Of a stretch of 11,258 nt of DNA, positions 1 through 6,162 are shown one piece after another; the stretch's first letter is position 1, and each line of letters opens with the position of its first letter. The notes beneath the pieces were generated by a model. It did no database searches. It saw nothing but the letters and a program-made list of their open reading frames with translations, and had not been told where the DNA came from. The stretch comes from JABMRF01 sp964434235 (GTDB lineage: Bacteria; Patescibacteriota; Patescibacteriia; UBA11705; JABHMO01): positions 1-11,258 of the forward strand of contig CAYSUN010000039.1 in the NCBI GenBank assembly GCA_964434235.1, given 5' to 3'. A program made the translations under genes and the position numbers.

Positions 1-1041
1 ATTGGACTTTCGCCTGTAAAGTACAAAAATTTTTTAGGTGCAGTTCCGGGTGGAGAAGAAACTTTACCAGAGGTAATGTGCAATGTTTCTGGTCGCACAG
101 CTGTGGTTGTGTGGTCAGTTGGTAAGACTAATTATGAACTTGTTCAAGTTTGTCAATTGATTGATGCGCTTAAGTCTGCTGGTGAAGCCAAAAAAGTAAT
201 TTTAGCCGTGCCTTGCTATCCTTATGCTAGGCAAGACAAACGACATGGTCGTCGTGAGTCAATCACAGCTCAATTAACTGCAAGACTTTTGGAAGCGTCC
301 AATATGGATTCAATTGTTTATGTGGATATCCACGCTGATCAGATTGAAGGTTTTTTCCGTAAAGCAATTGCCCGTGGTTTATGGATGGATGAGATTCTCA
401 TGCATTACTTGCCTGCGCGCCTTGAGGGTATTTTGCGTAATCTTGGTTTGACTGTTGATAAAATTAGAAGCATGTCACTTGATGAAGGCTCAGTTAATCT
501 CAATTATCGTGTAGCTCGAAAGTTAGAGCACATTATGGCTGTTCATATCAAGAAAAGAAATTGGGATTCTCGGCATAGCGTTCAAAGTTTAGGAATCGCA
601 GGCAGTCTTGAAGGTTGTGTTGTTTACTCTAGGGATGATCTTCTTGCTTCTGGAGATTCTGGAATTACAGGTGCAGCAGAGGCGAAAGCAAGGGGTGCAA
701 AATACGTTATTGAAGTGATTACTCATGGGCTTGGTTTTGATAAACCTTCGGAAATCAAAGATGGCAAAGAAGTCATTCATAAAGGTTTTATTGAAAAACT
801 TAATGATTCTGCCATTGATGAGTTGGTTGTTACTAATAGCGTGTCAGCTTTTGTGAAGAGAGTTATAGTCGACCCAGAATTGCAAAAGAAGGTTTCTATT
901 TTGGATGTTACTCCGTTTTTTGCAACTGTACTTGCGAGAAACAATAAGGGTAGTACTATTCGAGAAATGATGGTTGATGTAAAACCTGAAAATCTTTATA
1001 AAGTTTTGTTCGAATCTGAGCAAGCTAGAAAAATGCGTTAA
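1..1041 (+). CDS. prs: Ribose-phosphate pyrophosphokinase (PRPP synthetase), 5' end outside the window
   Basis: The frame is open from base 1 with no start that fits the family, so this is the C-terminal 346 residues of a longer protein. The ATG at 76 is internal: the 25 codons before it still match the family (PGGEE where PRPP synthetases have the F-x-DGE segment). Counting from the Met at 76, visible family motifs are YARQDKR (50-56), the DIHADQIEGFF strand (84-94) that corresponds to D-L-H-A-x-Q-I-Q-G-F-F, the acidic pair DD (187-188) opening the ribose-phosphate loop, and THG (216-218). The enzyme transfers pyrophosphate from ATP to ribose 5-phosphate to make PRPP for nucleotide, His and Trp synthesis in the cytoplasm. 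The PRPP loop reads DDLLASGDSGIT rather than the usual DD-x-x-DT-x-GT, and the protein seems longer than the usual 310-320 residues. Codons look less A-rich than those of the genes downstream. The family call is good; activity of this variant is an inference. Confidence 0.88.
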   Translation: MGLSPVKYKNFLGAVPGGEETLPEVMCNVSGRTAVVVWSVGKTNYELVQVCQLIDALKSAGEAKKVILAVPCYPYARQDKRHGRRESITAQLTARLLEASNMDSIVYVDIHADQIEGFFRKAIARGLWMDEILMHYLPARLEGILRNLGLTVDKIRSMSLDEGSVNLNYRVARKLEHIMAVHIKKRNWDSRHSVQSLGIAGSLEGCVVYSRDDLLASGDSGITGAAEAKARGAKYVIEVITHGLGFDKPSEIKDGKEVIHKGFIEKLNDSAIDELVVTNSVSAFVKRVIVDPELQKKVSILDVTPFFATVLARNNKGSTIREMMVDVKPENLYKVLFESEQARKMR

Positions 1042-1054
1042 AATAGATAAGATA

Positions 1055-1081
1055 GCCGTCCTAACAAAAGGGCGGTTTTTC
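1055..1081 (+). terminator. Intrinsic terminator after prs
   Basis: CCGTCC (1056-1061) pairs with GGGCGG (1070-1075) with one G-T wobble across an 8-nt loop, and T5 follows directly (1076-1080). It starts 14 nt after the prs stop codon and separates prs from the Fe-S cluster promoter. Confidence 0.85.
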
Positions 1082-1083
1082 AT

Positions 1084-1111
1084 TTGACAAAAAAAATATT
1101 CATGATATACT
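1084..1111 (+). promoter_or_regulatory. Promoter of the rrf2-iscU-nifU-iscS cluster
   Basis: A perfect -35 TTGACA (1084-1089) lies 16 nt upstream of TATACT (1106-1111). The -10 is preceded by TG (1103-1104), giving an extended -10. The predicted start at about 1118 gives a leader of about 32 nt to the regulator ATG at 1150. Confidence 0.8.
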
Positions 1112-1114
1112 AAT

Positions 1115-1133
1115 ACCAACCACTTTAGTTGGT
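1115..1133. promoter_or_regulatory. Inverted repeat over the transcription start, possible Rrf2 operator
   Basis: ACCAAC (1115-1120) and GTTGGT (1128-1133) form a perfect 6-bp inverted repeat with a 7-nt AT-rich centre. It sits just downstream of the -10, over the predicted start site. Rrf2 proteins bind DNA as dimers and often repress their own promoters, so an autoregulatory operator is a reasonable inference. It could also be a small RNA hairpin in the leader. Confidence 0.5.
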
Positions 1134-1149
1134 TATAGATTTAAAGAAT

Positions 1150-1533
1150 ATGAAATTTAGTACAAAAGCTGAATATGGCCTTCGGGCAATCGTTCGTCTA
1201 GACAAGACTGGAAAAAATCCAGTTTCTTTGTCGTTGATTGCTAAAGAAGAAAAAATTTCCCTTTCATATTTAGAGAGTTTGTTTGCCAAATTAAAAAAAG
1301 CTGGATTAGTAAAGGCTGACAAAGGTGTTAAGGGTGGTTATTATTTAACAAAACCTGCTTCTCAAATTTCCGCCTTGCAGGTCATTGAAGCGCTTGAAGG
1401 ATCAGTGGCGCCGTATGAATGTGCAACTGGAAAAATTTGTTGTGATTGCGCTTGTCGCGTATTACCAGTTTGGACTAAGCTTTATAAACAAATTACTAAA
1501 ACATTAAATTCAATTAAATTAAATCAATTATAA
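1150..1533 (+). CDS. Rrf2/IscR-family transcriptional regulator, probable Fe-S sensor
   Basis: The product is a 127-residue protein starting MKFSTKAEYGLRAI, the typical Rrf2 N-terminus. This start is preferred over the in-frame TTG at 1129, which lies inside the operator-like repeat and would add residues the family lacks. A winged-helix domain covers about 1-80, with recognition-helix residues around ISLSYLESLFAKL (36-48) and the wing GVKGGYYL (59-66). The C-terminal segment has five cysteines: C91, C97, C98, C100 and C102, followed by VLPVW. IscR-type members bind a [2Fe-2S] cluster with three cysteines in this region, so cluster binding is likely, though the spacing differs (C-x5-CC-x-C-x-C). 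It is first in the Fe-S assembly cluster, which suggests it senses Fe-S status and controls its own operon. No clear Shine-Dalgarno sequence is present. Family assignment is firm; the ligand is inferred. Confidence 0.9.
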   Translation: MKFSTKAEYGLRAIVRLDKTGKNPVSLSLIAKEEKISLSYLESLFAKLKKAGLVKADKGVKGGYYLTKPASQISALQVIEALEGSVAPYECATGKICCDCACRVLPVWTKLYKQITKTLNSIKLNQL

Positions 1534-1546
1534 TAATATTTTAAAA

Positions 1547-1586
1547 CCGGCCGCGCCTGCCTGTCGGCAGACAGGCGCCAGCGCCT
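1547..1586. repeat. GC-rich palindromic element (REP-like) between rrf2 and iscU
   Basis: A strongly GC-rich block sits in AT-rich surroundings. GCCTGTC (1559-1565) and GACAGGC (1570-1576) form a perfect 7-bp stem around a GGCA loop. No T-tract follows, so it is not an ordinary terminator. It looks like a REP-type intergenic element. It could instead be an mRNA processing or stability hairpin in the operon transcript. Only one copy is in this window, so repeat status is inference. Confidence 0.5.
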
Positions 1587-1591
1587 TAATA

Positions 1592-1607
1592 GGGTGGGTG
1601 GGCGGGG
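1592..1607 (+). promoter_or_regulatory. Canonical G-quadruplex motif over the iscU ribosome-binding region
   Basis: GGGTGGGTGGGCGGGG has four G-runs of at least three joined by single-base loops, the most stable class of quadruplex-forming sequence. It is on the coding strand, so the mRNA would carry it, and it ends 8 nt before the iscU ATG (1616). It occupies the place where a Shine-Dalgarno sequence would be. Control of iscU translation by folding is an inference; the motif itself is certain. Confidence 0.6.
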
Positions 1608-1615
1608 TTAATTAT

Positions 1616-2020
1616 ATGCAATATTCAAAACAATTAATGGATCATTTCCAAAATCCAAGGAATCAAGGAAAAATGAAAGATGCTGATGGAATTGGTGAAG
1701 TGGGTAATATTAAGTGCGGAGATGTGATGAAAATTTATATTAAAGTTGGTGAGAATAATGAAGAGCAAAAAATTATTGAAGATATTAAATTTGAAACTTT
1801 GGGTTGTGCGGCTGCTATTGCTGCCACCTCAGTTTTAACTGAGCTAGCTAAAGGAAAAACTTTTGCTGGGGCAGAGGCTATTACTAAAGATGATATCGTT
1901 AAAGAGCTTGGTGTTGTTCCAGCTATTAAATATCATTGTTCAATTTTAGCTGAAGAAGGTTTACAAAAAGCGATCGAGAACTATAAAAAAATAAGTAACA
2001 AGAAATTAAGTAACAAGTAA
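1616..2020 (+). CDS. iscU: IscU/NifU N-terminal-type Fe-S cluster scaffold protein
   Basis: The product is a 134-residue protein starting MQYSKQLMDHFQNPRNQG, the usual IscU opening. The in-frame GTG at 1598 is rejected because it lies in the G-rich run and adds six residues the family lacks. All cluster ligands of the scaffold are present: C34 with D36 (KCGD), C64 (LGCAAAIA) and H107-C108 (YHCSILAEEG). IscU receives sulfur from IscS and iron, builds [2Fe-2S] or [4Fe-4S] clusters and passes them to apo-proteins in the cytoplasm. It is followed after 39 nt by a NifU C-terminal-domain gene and then iscS, its sulfur donor. The last residues (KISNKKLSNK) are encoded by short AAGTAACAAG DNA repeats and probably form an unstructured tail. 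The name iscU follows the domain; nifU-like would be equally fair. Confidence 0.92.
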   Translation: MQYSKQLMDHFQNPRNQGKMKDADGIGEVGNIKCGDVMKIYIKVGENNEEQKIIEDIKFETLGCAAAIAATSVLTELAKGKTFAGAEAITKDDIVKELGVVPAIKYHCSILAEEGLQKAIENYKKISNKKLSNK

Positions 2021-2024
2021 CAAG
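1993..2024 (+). repeat. Three AAGTAACAAG direct repeats at the 3' end of iscU
   Basis: Identical 10-mers lie at 1993-2002, 2008-2017 and 2015-2024, the last two overlapping by 3 nt. They encode the SNK-rich tail and span the iscU stop codon. This looks like slippage-type expansion; no function is evident. Confidence 0.65.
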
Positions 2025-2059
2025 ATTGCTTGAAACTTGCAACTTAAATCTTAAATATT

Positions 2060-2282
2060 ATGGAAAAAAAAAGTAAAAGAATTATTAGAAAAAGTAAGGC
2101 CAATGTTACAGGCTGATGGCGGTGATGTTCAGTTTGTTGAATTAACAAAAGATAATATTGTTAAAGTCAAATTAACTGGAGCTTGTCATGGTTGTCCAAT
2201 GGCTCAAATTACACTTAAAGAAGGTATTGGCCGTCTTCTAAAAGAAGAATTACCGGAAATAAAAGACGTTGAGGCTGTCTAA
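2060..2282 (+). CDS. NifU C-terminal-domain (NFU) Fe-S protein, frame broken at a nine-A run
   Basis: Reading from ATG 2060, the frame is MEKK and then leaves the family: it stops at TGA 2114-2116 after 18 codons. If one A of the A9 run (2064-2072) is skipped, the reading continues as MEKKVKELLEKVRPMLQADG and ends at TAA 2280-2282. That gives 73 residues, a textbook stand-alone NFU domain with VRPMLQADGGDV and the cluster-binding GACHGCPM (C-x2-C), then TLKEGI. NFU proteins carry or transfer [4Fe-4S] clusters. The proper frame upstream of the A-run has only ATA and TTA before a TAA at 2052, so no normal start exists in it. Options are an assembly or homopolymer error, RNA polymerase slippage on A9, ribosomal slippage, or a decaying gene. 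Everything after the run is intact and family-like, which argues for error or slippage rather than decay. An internal ATG at 2103 would give a truncated 60-residue form. Confidence 0.82.
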
Positions 2283-2373
2283 TTTATTTATAAAATTCGC
2301 CAGACAACTTACCAGATCGTACAAGGTTTTTAATGATAATATAAAAATCTTTTAATAGCTTGTAATCATATAT

Positions 2374-3555
2374 ATGAAAAAAATATATTTCGACAATTCA
2401 GCAACCACAAAGGTTGATCCAAAAGTGTTTGAAACCATGGTCCCATATTTGCAAGATGAATTTGGTAACTCAGGTTCAATTCATTCTTATGGACAAATCG
2501 CACAAAGCGCAGTTGATGAAGCTAGAGATAAAATTGCTTCATTTTTGGGTTGTGAAGCTCAGGAAATTATTTTTACTTCAGGAGCAACCGAGAGCAATAA
2601 TTTAGCAATCCAAGGAGTAGTTAAATATTTTATTAAACAAAATAAAAAAATTCATATCATTACTTCAAAAATAGAACACCCAGCAGTTTTAGAAGTTTTT
2701 CAAGATTTAGCCAAGAATCAATTAATTGAAGTGGATTATATAAAAGTAGATGAATATGGTGTAATTGATTTAGTTGAACTTGAAAAAAGGATAAAAAATA
2801 ATACAGTTTTAGTTTCTGTAATGTACGCGAATAATGAAGTTGGTTCAATTCAGCCATTAATCCAAATAAAAAAATTAATTGAAATCGAAAGAAGTAGAAG
2901 AGAAAAAAAATCATTACCATTATATTTTCACACTGATGCTGTGCAGGCAGTAAATTACCTTGATTGTTGGGTTAATAATCTTGGCGTTGATTTTTTGAGT
3001 TTATCTGGACATAAGATTTATGCTCCGAAGGGAATTGGAGTTCTTTATGTTCGGGCTGGCGTTAAGTTAGCGCCAATCACTTTTGGCGGACATCAAGAAT
3101 ATAATTTACGACCAGGAACATTAAATATTCCTGCTATTGTTGCGTTAGGCAAAGCTATTGAGCTAGTAGAAATTACCAAAAATCAAGAAAACAAAAAATT
3201 GAAAATTCTAAAAGATAAATTAATCAAAGAAATAAGTAAAATTGATAATATTCGTTTTAACGGAGATGAAAAAAATCAGTTGCCAAATTTGATCAATGTT
3301 AGTTTTCTCAAGGCTGAAGGTGAAAGTATTTTAATGATGCTTGATCTTGATGGTATTGCTATTTCAACTGGTAGTGCTTGTTCTTCTGGTTCACTTGAAC
3401 CATCACACGTTTTAACAGCTATGGGTAGAAAACCAGAATGGTCTCACGGTAGTATTAGGATTTCACTTGGCCGTTTTAATAATGAAACTGAAATTGCTCC
3501 TTTTGTAAAAGTTTTAACTACCACGATCAAGAAATTAAGAGAAATGGCGCCGTAA
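2374..3555 (+). CDS. iscS: Cysteine desulfurase, IscS/NifS type
   Basis: The product is a 393-residue PLP-dependent class V aminotransferase-fold enzyme of normal length for the family. Visible motifs are the N-terminal YFDNSATT (5-12), ATESNN (71-76), the PLP-stacking H102 (EHPAV), NNEVGSIQP (153-161), HTDAVQA (186-192), the PLP lysine K214 in SGHKIYAPKG, GGHQE (238-242) followed by RPGTLN, and the active-site C336 in STGSACSSGS. It takes sulfur from L-cysteine as a persulfide, leaving alanine, and gives it to IscU and possibly to tRNA thiolation. It is the last gene of the rrf2-iscU-nifU cluster, 91 nt after nifU. This order differs from the common iscR-iscS-iscU order. The leader lacks a clear Shine-Dalgarno sequence. 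Confidence 0.95.
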   Translation: MKKIYFDNSATTKVDPKVFETMVPYLQDEFGNSGSIHSYGQIAQSAVDEARDKIASFLGCEAQEIIFTSGATESNNLAIQGVVKYFIKQNKKIHIITSKIEHPAVLEVFQDLAKNQLIEVDYIKVDEYGVIDLVELEKRIKNNTVLVSVMYANNEVGSIQPLIQIKKLIEIERSRREKKSLPLYFHTDAVQAVNYLDCWVNNLGVDFLSLSGHKIYAPKGIGVLYVRAGVKLAPITFGGHQEYNLRPGTLNIPAIVALGKAIELVEITKNQENKKLKILKDKLIKEISKIDNIRFNGDEKNQLPNLINVSFLKAEGESILMMLDLDGIAISTGSACSSGSLEPSHVLTAMGRKPEWSHGSIRISLGRFNNETEIAPFVKVLTTTIKKLREMAP

Positions 3556-3650
3556 AAACAAGAAATCAATAAATCATTTAAACATTTAATCAACAAAACA
3601 CTTAAACATAAAAATATAAAAACAAGAAAACATTTAAAAAATAAATAAAA
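3556..3650. other. G-poor, A-rich spacer after iscS
   Basis: About 95 nt consist almost wholly of A, T and C on the plus strand, with partly repeated words such as CATTTAA and CTTAAACAT. There is no ORF or promoter of note. On the minus strand it gives the T-rich tail behind the shared terminator hairpin. Confidence 0.4.
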
Positions 3651-3680
3651 AATCAGCTTATATTGGCTGATTATTTTATT
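3651..3680. terminator. Bidirectional terminator between iscS and ftsW
   Basis: AATCAGC (3651-3657) pairs perfectly with GCTGATT (3666-3672) across an 8-nt loop. Rightward it is followed by a T-rich stretch. Leftward it is followed by T-runs (the A6 and A5 runs on the plus strand around 3636-3650). It overlaps the ftsW stop codon and lies between convergent operons. Confidence 0.75.
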
Positions 3681-4795
3681 AATTTTGTTTGTTTAGAAAT
3701 GTTAATCAAAATACCCATGGCCAGCATGGCCACTGCCAGAGCAGTTCCGCCAGAGCTTACAAAGGGGAGTGGGATGCCCGTCATTGGTAAAAGTCCAACC
3801 ATGGAAGCAACATTGAAGAATGCTTGAAAAACTAGCCAACTAACTATTCCAACTGCAACAAGTCTGCCGAATTGATCAGTTGAATTTCGAGCAATTTTTA
3901 GTCCTCTGTACATAAGGTAAATAAAAAGTCCAATCAAGACTAGGCTCATAACAAAGCCCAGTTCTTCAGCATAAATAGCAAAGATTGAATCGCCTGTTGC
4001 TTCAGGTAAATATTGAAATTTTTGTCTTGAATGACCAAAGCCTCTTCCCCAAAAACCGCCAGAACCAATAGCCAGAAAAGCTTGATTAATATGGTAACCA
4101 ATGCCTTGTGGATCAAGTTCTGGGTGTAAAAATGTTGTTAATCTAGCTGCTCGGTAAGGTGATTTTGCAATTAAAAGATAAATGGAGCTTGCTCCAGCTA
4201 GAAACAACATTAGAACATGCTTTAGTTTTGCTCCAGAAGCAAAAAAAACAGCTATACACATGAAAATTATAATTGATAAAGTGCCCATGTCAGGTTGAAG
4301 TAACATTAATATAGAAATTACTCCAAGTAAAAAAACAAATGGTAAAAAGCCATAATATAAATCTTTAACGCCGTGTGTTCCTCGTTTTTCCAGCCAAGTT
4401 GCTAAATAAAGTAAAAATATTAATTTAACAAGTTCAGATGGTTGAAAAGAAAAACCACCGAGGTTAATCCAGCTTTTAGCTGTTCCATATTCTGCTCCTA
4501 CTCCAGGAATGAAAACTATTAATAAAAGTAAAATAGAAGCCACAAGAAGTGGGACGATGAATCTTTTCCAAACTTGATAATTTATTTTTGAAAAAATATA
4601 TAAAAATAAAAGTCCAGGAATTAAACCATATAAAATTTGGTGTTTTATAAAATGATAACTATCACCAAATTTTTGATAACCAACAGCCGTTCCAGCTGAA
4701 GATAAAATTACTAGTCCGAGGACAATAATTATACCTAGTGTTATGACTAGGGGCATGTCTGGTGCATGAAATTTTGAACCTTGCTTTTGGAACAT
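3671..4795 (-). CDS. ftsW: FtsW, septal peptidoglycan glycosyltransferase (SEDS family)
   Basis: The product is 374 residues with about ten hydrophobic membrane segments, a normal SEDS length. Family marks are AKSWINLGGFSFQPSELVKL (106-125), QPDMGT (167-172), the GIGYHINQA loop (231-239), and YLPEATGDSIFAIYAEELG (262-280), which contains the conserved loop-4 aspartate (D269) required for catalysis in RodA/FtsW. The C-terminal GIPLPFVSSGG (340-350) is also diagnostic. It polymerises lipid II into glycan strands at the division septum with a partner PBP. FtsW rather than RodA is chosen because the gene follows mraY and murD. Its ATG overlaps the murD stop codon by one base (TAATG), so translational coupling is likely. 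The usual next gene murG is not present in this direction: the operon ends here at a terminator. Confidence 0.92.
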   Translation of the reverse strand: MFQKQGSKFHAPDMPLVITLGIIIVLGLVILSSAGTAVGYQKFGDSYHFIKHQILYGLIPGLLFLYIFSKINYQVWKRFIVPLLVASILLLLIVFIPGVGAEYGTAKSWINLGGFSFQPSELVKLIFLLYLATWLEKRGTHGVKDLYYGFLPFVFLLGVISILMLLQPDMGTLSIIIFMCIAVFFASGAKLKHVLMLFLAGASSIYLLIAKSPYRAARLTTFLHPELDPQGIGYHINQAFLAIGSGGFWGRGFGHSRQKFQYLPEATGDSIFAIYAEELGFVMSLVLIGLFIYLMYRGLKIARNSTDQFGRLVAVGIVSWLVFQAFFNVASMVGLLPMTGIPLPFVSSGGTALAVAMLAMGILINISKQTKLIK

Positions 4796-6135
4796 TAGTT
4801 AAATTGCTTAACAATTTTTTTAAATTGCTCACCTCGATCAAATTCATTAATAAACATACCGAAACTTGCACAACCTGGAGAAAGTAAGATAGTATCACCT
4901 GGTAAAGCCAACCCATAAGCATGATCAATTGCTTGTTTAAAATCATTAAATCTACCTGTTAAATTTTTTTCTCCACCATATTTGATAATTTTTTTTTCAA
5001 GCTCATCAGTTGCGCTACCTTCAAGCAAGACTACTGCTTTAACCTTTTTGGCTATGTTTTTGGCAAATGAAGTTAAGTTTAAATTTTTGGAAGCCCCACC
5101 AGCCAAAAGAATAATTGGTGAATCAATAGAATTTATAGCCATGTTCCCAGCAATTGGGGTAGTACTGGTTGTATCATTAATAAAAGCTATTTCATTGATA
5201 GTATCAACGTATTCAAGGCGATGTTCAATGCCTGTAAATTCTTCAATAGATTTTTGCATTTGAGTATTTTTAAAACCAAGAATTTTACCAACGGCTAAAG
5301 TTGCGCTTATATTCTCTAAATTATGATCGCCCTTAACTTTTAGTTGCCAGGTTTTGGGTACATCTTTCTTGTAAAATAAAACTGTATTTGATTTTATTTC
5401 ATCTTTAATTTTTTTTGTGTAATTGTTTTCGCCATTGATTATACAGTAATCAGATTTTTTTTGATTTTGAAAGATTAATTTTTTGTCATTTATATAATCA
5501 CGCATGTTTTTGTAACTATTTAAATGATCAGGATAAATATTAGTAAACACAGAAATTTGTGGACTTATTTTTTTCCAACCAAAACCTTGTAATTGCCAGC
5601 TGGAAAGCTCTAAAATTACTAAATCATTTTTAGTAACTTTGTCTAATAAAGGTAAGGTTGCTTCGCCTTGTAAATTGCCAGAAATGTAAACTTTTCTTTT
5701 TTCGCTGGCCCATATTTTTTGTAACATTTGGCCAATTAGTGTTGTGGTGGTACTTTTGCCACGTGTTCCAGTAATGCCAATAATTGGACAGGGACAATAT
5801 TCTGCGAAAAGAGATTCATCCATATCAACTTTTATTTTATTGGCAAAAGCTAATTTTAGGTATTGAGAATTTCGGGGGATGCCAGCATTGCGGATTATTA
5901 GATCAGCGTTTAAAATATCTTCTTCTTTGTGTTCACCAAGCGTATATTTTATGTTTGGATATTTTTTTAATTGTTCTAGCGACGTCTTAAGTTCCGTAAA
6001 ATTTTTTAGATCTGTGACGATTACATCAGCTTTTTTTTCAGCAAAGAAAATAGCATCTTTTAATCCACGACCAAGCAAACCCAACCCGAGAATTAAGATT
6101 TTTTTATTTTCAAATTTTGGAAGTAGTTTTGTCAT
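4795..6135 (-). CDS. murD: MurD-type UDP-MurNAc-L-alanine:glutamate ligase
   Basis: The product is a 446-residue Mur ligase with a Rossmann-like N-terminal domain (KKILILGLGLLGRG, 11-24), a central ATPase domain with P-loop GITGTRGKSTT (120-130), LELSSWQLQG (175-184) and TNIYPDHLNSY (198-208), and a C-terminal domain with HRLEYV (305-310) and LSPGCASFGMF (418-428). It adds glutamate to UDP-MurNAc-L-Ala in the cytoplasm, using ATP. Two positions differ from the standard enzyme: the P-loop has R where GTNGK has N, and the usual NDSKATNP motif reads NDTTSTTP (320-327), losing the lysine. I recall a similar lysine-less motif in MurD2, which adds L-Glu instead of D-Glu, so the stereochemistry of the substrate is open. 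It sits between mraY and ftsW, as in dcw clusters. Confidence 0.92.
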   Translation of the reverse strand: MTKLLPKFENKKILILGLGLLGRGLKDAIFFAEKKADVIVTDLKNFTELKTSLEQLKKYPNIKYTLGEHKEEDILNADLIIRNAGIPRNSQYLKLAFANKIKVDMDESLFAEYCPCPIIGITGTRGKSTTTTLIGQMLQKIWASEKRKVYISGNLQGEATLPLLDKVTKNDLVILELSSWQLQGFGWKKISPQISVFTNIYPDHLNSYKNMRDYINDKKLIFQNQKKSDYCIINGENNYTKKIKDEIKSNTVLFYKKDVPKTWQLKVKGDHNLENISATLAVGKILGFKNTQMQKSIEEFTGIEHRLEYVDTINEIAFINDTTSTTPIAGNMAINSIDSPIILLAGGASKNLNLTSFAKNIAKKVKAVVLLEGSATDELEKKIIKYGGEKNLTGRFNDFKQAIDHAYGLALPGDTILLSPGCASFGMFINEFDRGEQFKKIVKQFN

Positions 6136-6162
6136 TTAGTTGATTGTAAGTTTTTATTTAAT

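Noticed and set aside
1129..1149. TTG start 21 nt upstream for the Rrf2 regulator
   Set aside because: It lies inside the operator-like repeat and adds seven residues that Rrf2 proteins lack; ATG 1150 gives the classic N-terminus.
2055..2062. ATA or TTA as a start for the NFU gene in its correct frame
   Set aside because: These are very rare starts; the ATG at 2060 with one A dropped gives the exact family N-terminus.
4982..5263. Plus-strand frames inside murD, mraY and iscS and minus-strand frames inside prs, miaB and miaA
   Set aside because: They are shadows of well-supported genes with no family-like sequence.
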